From NCBI GenBank assembly GCA_028279085.1, contig JANQSX010000064.1, positions 1-9,298 of the forward strand: a DNA stretch of 9,298 bases. The letters are read 5' to 3'. A model generated the notes under the pieces. It was not told the DNA's origin. It saw nothing but the letters and a program-made list of their open reading frames with translations, and did no database searches. Position numbers and translations under genes: made by a program. Position 1 is the first letter of the stretch; each line of letters begins with the position of its first letter. This DNA comes from Bdellovibrionales bacterium. Lineage in GTDB: Bacteria > Bdellovibrionota > Bdellovibrionia > Bdellovibrionales > UBA1609. This document shows, in pieces, positions 1-6,800 of this stretch.

Positions 1-394
1 CTATTCCCTGTACTTCAATAAAAGCAGCTCTTTTTACTTCTGCATAATAGGAGGGAAAGCTAAGACAACCTTCTTTGAATAGGATTTCTCCTGATTGACT
101 TAATATTTCAGGATTAAATAAAACAAGAGGTTGATCAGCTAATTTTTCATATTCACCAATTTCCGTGTTTTTATATCGCTCATTTTCCCCTTCGTAAAGG
201 TTCCGCGTATCCGCTGTTAAAAGGCGCACAAAACGATTAACCTGAATAGCAGACAATCCCAAACCATAAGCGGCATACATCGTTTCTAACATATCATCAG
301 CCAATTGCACCAAATCACTAGTGATTTCCCGCACAGGAACGCACTTATTTCTAAGACGTGAATCAGGAAACTTTAAAATATCCAATATTGCCAT
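1..394 (-). CDS. def: Peptide deformylase, N-terminal 131 codons (C-terminus beyond window edge)
   Basis: Removes the N-terminal formyl group from nascent proteins in the cytoplasm; a metal-dependent housekeeping enzyme. Seen in the sequence: the N-terminus MAILDILKFPDSRLR is typical of the family. Motif 1 appears as GLGLSAIQ at residues 44-51 (usual GxGxAAxQ, with the first Ala replaced by Ser). Motif 2 appears as EGCLS at 108-112, whose Cys110 is the metal-ligand cysteine. The HExxH motif must lie beyond position 1. Between motifs 1 and 2 there is a charged stretch (about residues 61-88) longer than in the E. coli enzyme. I chose the ATG at 394 because GAGG at 400-403 stands 5 nt upstream and the protein then begins as homologues do. 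An in-frame ATG at 439 would add 15 residues and has no comparable site. The gene is divergent from the response regulator gene. Confidence 0.93.
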   Translation of the reverse strand, partial: MAILDILKFPDSRLRNKCVPVREITSDLVQLADDMLETMYAAYGLGLSAIQVNRFVRLLTADTRNLYEGENERYKNTEIGEYEKLADQPLVLFNPEILSQSGEILFKEGCLSFPSYYAEVKRAAFIEVQGI

Positions 395-501
395 ACATTC
401 CTCGTATGAAAATTTACCAGGAAATATAAGCGAAGTCATTTTTTATTGCTTATGTTCTAACGGATCACTGTTTTCTACAAACTTATGCCAAGTAAAAAGT
501 A

Positions 502-530
502 TTGACTAAATCAAATTAAAACAGTTTATT
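502..530 (+). promoter_or_regulatory. Candidate sigma70-type promoter of the response regulator gene
   Basis: TTGACT at 502-507 (5 of 6 to the -35 consensus) is followed after exactly 17 nt by TTTATT at 525-530 (4 of 6 to the -10 consensus). It sits in the 144-bp divergent gap between def and the regulator. The expected transcription start, about 7 nt after the -10 box, falls at or just before the ATG at 539, so the mRNA would have almost no leader. This agrees with the absence of a Shine-Dalgarno sequence there. No equally good promoter was found for def on the other strand. Prediction from base pattern only. Confidence 0.45.
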
Positions 531-538
531 TCTTAATT

Positions 539-1894
539 ATGGGAATTGAAATTATCTTATATGACCCATCTCCTGTCGTACAAAAGATTTTTTTTCATAT
601 ATTATATCACTATAGTCCTATAGTGCATCGGATAGATCAAACTTCTAAATTAATGGAAAAAATACAATACAGTAAACCAGACATTATATTTATAGATGCA
701 TCTTTTTCGCAGGACAATAATTTAATTAATCAAATTAATGAAAAAAAAGAATATCTAAAAAAAATACCTATTATTTTAATGGCTAATAACCCTCTTAATC
801 AGGAAGTATTTCAATCCACTACAGCGAAGGAATTTTTAAAAAAACCAATTGAAGCAGGAAAACTACGGGAGCTAATTAACCGGTTTGTTCCAAAAACAAA
901 AAGTAATGTACTCACTCAACACCTTAAATTTCCACCCATTCCGGATTTTCAAGAAAGTATAACACCAAAAGTAACACCTTCTTCTGAAATACAAAGTACA
1001 AGTTCTTCTCAAGAAGAAATCAACACAACGCCTGATATTGAGCAAAAACCTACTCAATCTGATGATCTCACTGCGAGTCAATCCCCTGATCATTCTCCCA
1101 ATATAGATGAAGAAAATGAAGATGCAATTAACCCTGTTACTATCTCTGAAAATATAGAAGAAAAAACACAGCAAGTATCCCCTGATACCCCTGTTCAATC
1201 CCCTGATCATTCTCCCGATACAGATGAAGAAGATGAAGATGCAATTAACCCTGTTACTATCTCTGAAAATATAGAAGAAGAAACACAGCAAGTATCCCCT
1301 GAAACCACCCTGCAACCGCTTCAACATTCCGCCGATACAAATAAGAATGACACAAATCCTGCTGATTTTTCTGAATCTACAACAGGAGATACACAGCAAA
1401 TATCGCCTGGTATTACTGATCAACCTCCTCCCACTGATACGAATGATATAAAGCCTGTTACCACTATTTCTGAAAATAAAGAGAAAATATGGCAACCCAC
1501 CTCACCTACAGAAAATGAACAAACAAAACATAAAGAAAAAAAGAACGAAACAAATGTAAAAATTCTTCAAAATTTCTCGAAATCAGACTCACTAAAAAAA
1601 CAGGAGAATAATACACAGGAAGAACATGAAACCACTATAAGAAATCAAATTGACGAATATACTAAAGAACTGATCAATAAAAAAATAAAAACTGAAATAG
1701 AAAAACAATTGATGGAACATATTGAACAAAACAGTCAAAAAATTATTTATCAGATAGCTGAAAAAGCAGTCTGGCAAGTGGTTCCTGATTTAGCAAAACA
1801 ACTCATTACAAGAGAATTAGAAAATCTATTAAAAGAAGAAAGTACAGAAAAGAATGTAGAAACAAAAAGTGAAGAAGAGGATACCTATGAGTAG
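539..1894 (+). CDS. Response-regulator-like protein: atypical receiver domain, repeat-rich disordered linker, helical tail
   Basis: 451 aa, cytoplasmic, no signal peptide. Residues 1-117 fit a CheY-like receiver: acidic residue D9, candidate phosphoacceptor D53 (in DIIFIDASF) and the conserved Lys-Pro as K102-P103. The usual Thr/Ser switch residue appears to be Ala82 (PIILMAN), so normal phosphorylation signalling may be altered. Residues about 120-355 are rich in Pro, Thr, Ser, Gln and Glu and contain a tandem repeat with a 39-residue unit; this part is probably disordered. Residues about 365-440 are strongly helical and charged and contain AEKAVWQVVPDLAKQL, which resembles C-terminal helices of response regulators I recall from deltaproteobacterial and Bdellovibrio-like genomes. 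No DNA-binding or catalytic output domain is visible, so an adaptor or scaffold role by protein-protein contact is inferred. The ATG at 539 is the only sensible start (in-frame TGA at 503-505), and no Shine-Dalgarno sequence precedes it. birA lies 42 nt downstream. Confidence 0.85.
   Translation: MGIEIILYDPSPVVQKIFFHILYHYSPIVHRIDQTSKLMEKIQYSKPDIIFIDASFSQDNNLINQINEKKEYLKKIPIILMANNPLNQEVFQSTTAKEFLKKPIEAGKLRELINRFVPKTKSNVLTQHLKFPPIPDFQESITPKVTPSSEIQSTSSSQEEINTTPDIEQKPTQSDDLTASQSPDHSPNIDEENEDAINPVTISENIEEKTQQVSPDTPVQSPDHSPDTDEEDEDAINPVTISENIEEETQQVSPETTLQPLQHSADTNKNDTNPADFSESTTGDTQQISPGITDQPPPTDTNDIKPVTTISENKEKIWQPTSPTENEQTKHKEKKNETNVKILQNFSKSDSLKKQENNTQEEHETTIRNQIDEYTKELINKKIKTEIEKQLMEHIEQNSQKIIYQIAEKAVWQVVPDLAKQLITRELENLLKEESTEKNVETKSEEEDTYE
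1078..1311 (+). repeat. In-frame 117-bp tandem repeat, two near-identical copies, with decayed copies following
   Basis: Copy 1 (1078-1194) and copy 2 (1195-1311) are offset by exactly 117 bp, which is 39 codons, so the reading frame is kept. They differ at only a few bases, mostly near the Asp/Glu block and at the last codons. Each unit encodes a Q-S-P-D-H-S-P opening, an acidic DEE block, the core AINPVTISENIEE and a TQQVSP ending. Two weaker copies can be traced in the protein after residue 258, with HSADT...NP...TQQISP and then PTDTND...KPVT.ISEN. This looks like a recent duplication in a linker that has expanded by repeated tandem duplication. Confidence 0.9.
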
Positions 1895-1934
1895 TGGAAC
1901 AATAATATATACACTTTTATTTTATACAAACTGA
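1887..1934 (+). CDS. Possible 15-codon coupling ORF between the regulator and birA
   Basis: Reads MSSGTIIYTLLFYTN then TGA. Its ATG overlaps the last codons of the regulator gene in another frame and has a good ribosome-binding site, GAGG at 1877-1880 with 6-nt spacing. Its stop (TGA 1932-1934) is two bases before the birA ATG at 1937, giving the arrangement TGATAATG. The birA start itself has no Shine-Dalgarno sequence. The layout suggests that ribosomes terminating here re-initiate on birA. The peptide is too short to judge by codon use and may have no function of its own. Confidence 0.35.
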   Translation: MSSGTIIYTLLFYTN

Positions 1935-1936
1935 TA

Positions 1937-2584
1937 ATGAAACAGAGGTCACAGAATACTAAAATTGCCTCTTGGACAAAAAAATGGGCTAAAAAGCAAC
2001 AAAATCTGAACAGTTTTTTTTACAAAAAAACTACTAGTACAAATGATAAAGCAAAAGAGTATCTATTTGGTAAAACAAAAAATACAATTAACCAATTAGA
2101 ATATTCCTGCTCTTTTAACACCAAAACAGAGTATTTTAAACCACTTCTTTTTATTGCCGAATCACAAACAAAAGGGCGTGGTAGAAGAAGCCGACACTGG
2201 CTTAACAGCGATATGATGATAAGCTGGAGTTATATAGTAAAACAAGCTCCACAACCTGTTATAACAGGTTTAATGGGAGAGGATTTATATAAAGCCCTTA
2301 AACATTCATGGGAAGATTGCCCTTTTAAAATAAAAAAACCAAATGATATTTATATTAAAAACAAAAAACTAGCAGGACTGCTTGTAGAAGTCGTCAATAA
2401 AGGAGTTTTACATCAACTGGTTATTGGCGTTGGCATGAATGTGTTTTCCCACCCCTCTTCCTGTCCTTTTACTCATTTGCAGGAAAATATACAAAAAGAA
2501 ATCACTGAAAAAGAATGGAATTTATTTTTAGACGAATGGCATAAACAAATTCACTCTTCTTTGATAACCTATTTTAAAAAATAA
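1937..2584 (+). CDS. birA: Biotin--[biotin carboxyl-carrier protein] ligase, catalytic domain only
   Basis: Activates biotin to biotinyl-AMP and transfers it to the lysine of the biotin carrier protein of acetyl-CoA carboxylase; cytoplasmic. Visible motifs: STND at 34-37; the biotin/AMP loop QTKGRGRRSRHW at 77-88 (usual GRGRRGRxW, here Ser85 for Gly); KKPND at 133-137 with K133 aligned to the catalytic Lys of KWPND (the Trp is Lys134 here); KLAGLLVE at 144-151; and GVGMNV at 164-169. At 215 aa there is no N-terminal helix-turn-helix, so this is a monofunctional ligase that should not repress biotin genes directly, unlike the E. coli protein. The C-terminal SH3-like part also looks reduced. 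The ATG at 1937 lacks a Shine-Dalgarno sequence and probably depends on translation from upstream. It is likely co-transcribed with the regulator, though nothing in either product explains the pairing. Confidence 0.92.
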   Translation: MKQRSQNTKIASWTKKWAKKQQNLNSFFYKKTTSTNDKAKEYLFGKTKNTINQLEYSCSFNTKTEYFKPLLFIAESQTKGRGRRSRHWLNSDMMISWSYIVKQAPQPVITGLMGEDLYKALKHSWEDCPFKIKKPNDIYIKNKKLAGLLVEVVNKGVLHQLVIGVGMNVFSHPSSCPFTHLQENIQKEITEKEWNLFLDEWHKQIHSSLITYFKK

Positions 2585-2621
2585 AATTCAAAAGAAACTT
2601 AATCATTAATTAGTTTTTGAA
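2576..2621 (-). terminator. Hairpin with T-rich tail between convergent genes
   Basis: An inverted repeat at 2587-2621 has arms TTCAAAA and TTTTGAA (7 bp), continued inward by ACT/AGT and AAT/ATT with small bulges around a CATTA loop. Read on the minus strand it is followed by TTTTATTTTTT (2586 down to 2576), a proper U-rich tail, so it can end the transcript of the barrel-protein gene, whose stop lies at 2645. On the plus strand it lies just after the birA stop but has no T tract beyond the stem, so it would be weaker in that direction. The stem is A+T-rich, which lowers confidence. Confidence 0.45.
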
Positions 2622-2644
2622 CGATAAAGTATAAGCAAAATTGT

Positions 2645-3631
2645 TTAAAAAGAGTAACTGCCACCCAGGCTTATAAAAGTGCGATCAGGGTGAAAAATCA
2701 CTGTATCCATAGCTTCCGATTGAGACTTTAAAACATGATCTCCCCAATTTAAACCAGCTACCAGTGTCACTTTTTTACTTACAGACCAGGAAAGAGAACC
2801 ACTCAAACTAATACGATGAAAAGGAGTCCCTTTAAAATTAATGGAGAAATCATATTTGCCGTAAAAAAATAATCTGGGAATAAATGATGATTTTTTTGGA
2901 TAATTTATCTGAAACCCAAATTGATGAAATGTTGTAAATGGTACATTGTAATTTGGTGCCTTAGGGCTATCTGTTTCATATAAATAAAATCTTAAATCTA
3001 CAAAGTGCGTGGAAATAGTAGATAAATGAAAATAAGAATTAGACAGTAATTTATAAATTGTATCGAATGAAGCACCTAAACCGGCTAGAAAAGATGTATC
3101 AAAAGCCCTCTTGGAAAAAGGAATACTTAAATAAATAGAAGATCGAGACTTAAAACGACCTGTTTGCACCACAGGTTTAGAAATTCCTAAATTCACATCA
3201 CCGAAGCAAATATAAGTATTCCAACAAACTGCTTGTATTTTTTGAGCATCCGCATAAAGGGGCCTTTGGTAATTTAAAACAAAAAAAGAATCTACATCTT
3301 CAAAAAAAGAGGATTGATCTAAAAAGGAAAAAGCGGAAACCACCGGATAACTAAGACTTAGATCATAAGTGACATACCACCCATTAATTAAACTGTCTTT
3401 TTGATCACTACTTACAAACTCATCAAAGTCATTACTAAATGTTATATTATCTCTGGTGATTTTTGTCTTGATAGAGCCACGAATGGACTGAGTATTAACT
3501 ATGTCATCTACAGAAGAAGATAGGGCCGGATCAGTAATAGAACCGGAAATAGCTTTGCCCTCACTGGAAAAAATAATAAGAATGCAAAAAATAAAGTAAT
3601 GCAATAAAAAATATTTTCTGGAAAAACCCAT
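2645..3631 (-). CDS. Putative outer-membrane beta-barrel protein, family not recognised
   Basis: 328 aa. Residues 1-27 form a Sec signal peptide: basic SRK, a hydrophobic stretch (about 7-21), and a likely cleavage after GKA at 25-27. The mature protein is rich in alternating aromatic/polar stretches that look like amphipathic beta strands, for example WYVTYDLSLSY, FFVLNYQRPLY, HQFGFQINY and SLSGSLSWSV. It ends in FISLGGSYSF; a terminal Phe with aromatic residues at alternate positions is the classic signal for the BAM complex, so outer-membrane insertion is well supported. C136 and C142 (CWNTYIC) could form a disulphide in a loop. No enzyme motif was seen; a pore, adhesin or structural role cannot be distinguished. 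The ATG at 3629-3631 has no strong Shine-Dalgarno sequence but gives the complete signal peptide. It lies downstream of the metalloprotease on the same strand, with its own promoter in between. Confidence 0.75.
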   Translation of the reverse strand: MGFSRKYFLLHYFIFCILIIFSSEGKAISGSITDPALSSSVDDIVNTQSIRGSIKTKITRDNITFSNDFDEFVSSDQKDSLINGWYVTYDLSLSYPVVSAFSFLDQSSFFEDVDSFFVLNYQRPLYADAQKIQAVCWNTYICFGDVNLGISKPVVQTGRFKSRSSIYLSIPFSKRAFDTSFLAGLGASFDTIYKLLSNSYFHLSTISTHFVDLRFYLYETDSPKAPNYNVPFTTFHQFGFQINYPKKSSFIPRLFFYGKYDFSINFKGTPFHRISLSGSLSWSVSKKVTLVAGLNWGDHVLKSQSEAMDTVIFHPDRTFISLGGSYSF

Positions 3632-3739
3632 TCTATCAGAATAAAACTAAAGTTAAGTTCTACATATATACATTAATAAAAATTAACACATTACAAACAT
3701 AAGTCCTGATACAATTTACTAAATAGTACAAACAGTATA

Positions 3740-3769
3740 AGTATACGTAATATCTCCTATAAATCTCAA
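3740..3769 (-). promoter_or_regulatory. Sigma70-type promoter of the barrel-protein gene
   Basis: On the minus strand, TTGAGA (3769-3764, 5 of 6 to consensus) and TATACT (3745-3740, 5 of 6) are separated by 18 nt. A second TATACT lies six bases further on (3739-3734). The transcript would start near 3733 and carry a leader of about 100 nt before the ATG at 3631. This is the best promoter match in the window and implies that the barrel gene can be expressed independently of the metalloprotease upstream. Confidence 0.6.
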
Positions 3770-3800
3770 CCCTTTGTTACTACAACACTTTTAATAAACA

Positions 3801-6800
3801 TTACAGCATATATTCTACAAAAACTTTTTTATCATCTATATTCTCACAAGGTGTCGCATCAGAATGATTGTCAACACACTGTTTATACTCATTAGCTTTT
3901 CGACACATTTGCGCTGATCTATTTCTCTGCTCCGAAGAATAAAGAGGTACCAGAACTGCGTGTTGACTTTCTTTCTTACATACATCCTGATCATTCAGTA
4001 AAAACTCTACAAATGAAAGTGGTGTTTCACCACTATTTGAAAGCACACTATGCTCCTGATAAACCTCATAGATAAAAGGCTGTAAGGAAGATAAAGCAGA
4101 AACATCTTGATTTAAGAAAGTAATTAATTCATGTTCTGCCCAAACCTTGCTCAATATAAGTTGACGCATTTGTTCTTTCTTATCAATTGATATGCTCTGA
4201 GTCGCTTTCAATCGATTCAATAAAAATGCATTTAGGAAGTTATCTTTTCTCATCATATGACCATGTGAGGCTCTGATCATACGAATTTGTGGTAACATTA
4301 ACTGAAAATATTGCCACGCCATTATAGAGTCAACTTCGTAAGATAAAAAGCGAGGCAAAGGCTTATCCAGCTCTTCATTAAGATAAGGATTTAAATCTAT
4401 TCCTTCTAAAAGATACTTTTGATGTTCTTCTACTATTTCTTTTAGAAATCGAGGGTTATTTACAAGCAAAGCCGGACCCATAAACTCTATAAGAGAATAC
4501 CAGGCTCCTTTAGTAATATAATCTGTCAGTTGTGGATTTTTTTTTATCATAGGCAATACCAACTGCGGGACCGGCAACTGAAGAGTAAATAAGGATAACT
4601 CATCATAAGGGTCATCCGTTCTGGGTTTTAAAAAGTACTCTGTATTATTGCCAAAGTATCCAACCTCTGTAATCAATGTCCCCTTATTATTTTCCGTAGC
4701 CCATTTTTCAACTACTGGAGATTGACAGTTCATAAATATTTCCCTGGAATCTTCAGGGTAATCACCTTCTATACGTTGTTTTATCACCTCTAAAGCCACA
4801 GCCTGGTATTCTTCACCTTGTTGATATACACAGTGCTTAAAAGGAAGAAAGAACAATTTCTTATAGTAATTCAGTAAAGGCTCGTTTATATCATAATAAG
4901 CTTTAAACTCCGGATTACTATCGGCTTCGTCCTGAAGCATTTTTTCATAAGTATTAATATCTTCATCACTTAAAAAAGAAAAATCCATTATAGTTAAACG
5001 TTTTTTGTTCAAAAGCTCTGCTAAATAATCAACTATCTTTCCATGTAAACGGGCAGCCGTCTCCGTAATCTGTGTAAATCCCCTCATAAATAATTCTGTA
5101 TTCGAACCATCATAACGAGTTCTACCTGTCATAATAATATCCTGATTTACACGAATAGCATTTTCCATTACCTCCAAAGGAGTTTTTCCATAATCATGTT
5201 TAGCACACATAGGATCATCCGCATTGAATTCAGTGCTCGCATCTACTCCTTTTTTTCCTCCACATACTCTATATTTTTTCAGATTCACTTGTTGTTCTTC
5301 CATTACCTCAAGAATGCTTTTCTGTGGATTTTCAGGATCATTATCCGCACCAGCAGGAATATCCAACAGTTTTCCATTATTTAACATCACCTTATCAAAG
5401 TAAACAAAGCGAGTGACAGCTATGTCGTATTTCCCAGGTACCGATAACAACGGAAACATAGGATGACCATAATCCATAACACAAGCAAACTGTGCAGGAT
5501 GAGGATGGCTTTTTGTATCATCCGTAAGAATATCTTTTCCAAAAATATCTCTCATTTCATCGTGGCTTTCATAAAAATTATCCTTGTCTGCTGAACAAGA
5601 AAACACATGTCTGTACGCAAAACAATGACCCATTTCATGCAATACTGCGTTTAAAATTTCAGTCTCTGCCACTTTTGGAGCACATTCTTTGATAATTTCT
5701 TTATCATTAATAACCGTTTTAGTGGGATGAAATGTCTCTCCTTTTGCTTTTTCATCTGTAATAAACTGACCCACCTCTGGGCACAATTTTTGAATTTTCT
5801 CATGAATAAAATCAGTAACCCCGTAAGATTCAGGTAAAAGTTTCCAAGCAGGTGGATAAATACGAAAACGAATATATTTCTTAAGCAAATCAATATAAGA
5901 GTCTAGAATCTTAGTTACCCATATATTAGCTGTCGCGGAAATAACTTCCCCGGTTATAGGGTTGGAAATATTCGGTCCCCAACCCAGAAAAATAGAACCA
6001 CTTCGACCTTTGGAGACCATCAGATTAATAATCATGTCGTATCGTAAATCTCCTAATTCCTGATCTTCGCTTTCATCCAAAACAATTTTAATTTTATAAT
6101 CTGAACCTTTACCGGCCTCTTGGAATACTGTATTCCAATACTTCACAGCTTTGCGGCCAAACTCACGCACCCAGGGATCTTTTGGTGTTTGTTTCGAAAA
6201 ATAAGCTTTAATCACCCTGGTTGTTGAACCATCCGATGAACGGGGATTAAAACGAGTCGTACGAAAAAAGCGTTCTTTATCCCTCTGAGTAATATCAAGA
6301 GCTGTTCTGTAGTATTTTCTAACATTAAAAAACACAGGAAAAAACAACTTACTTTCTTCCTCAAACCATTGCTTTTCTACATAATCAGAACTCCCCACCA
6401 CCTTCTTAAAAGAGTATTTAACCCATCTGTTTTTAGAACCACTCACTTTAATAACAAAACTAAAGTACACACCTGGTTCAATAAACACCCTACCTAGATC
6501 CACAATAAGTTGCTCTTTACTGTTCCCAATTTCATTTTTTATCAATTCTAAAAATTTAATTTTAAAATAAGGTCTGCTCACATCCGGGTTATCAATATCC
6601 TCTCTTTCCCTAAAAACAATCTCGTTAATAACACCTGAATCACGATCAATCTCATATTCTTTCCAGTCTACAGGTATAGAAAGACCGGTAATTCTGTCTT
6701 TTTCATCCAGTGAATTTTCATATTGCTTGGTATCTACAATTTGTAAACTGTCAGGAGTATGAACAAAGTCTACAAGATTAGCTGAACGAAAAGATTGGTG

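Noticed and set aside
321..509. Plus-strand frame overlapping the start of def
   Set aside because: It is antisense to well-supported deformylase codons and has no recognisable protein features.
502..514. TTGACTAAATCAA resembles an FNR/CRP-type site
   Set aside because: The spacing is one base short of the FNR box (TTGAT-N4-ATCAA), and the left half is better explained as the -35 element.
872..1495. Long open frame on the minus strand (207 codons) opposite the regulator gene
   Set aside because: It is the antisense shadow of the repeat linker: its repeats mirror the plus-strand 117-bp unit, and the translation is a low-complexity Cys/Phe/Ile/Arg mix with no start signal or family resemblance.
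1892..1939. Regulator and birA share one reading frame, separated by a single TAG with no further stop before the birA ATG
   Set aside because: A fused product by amber readthrough is conceivable, but 14 stop-free codons are expected by chance about half the time, and both proteins are complete alone.
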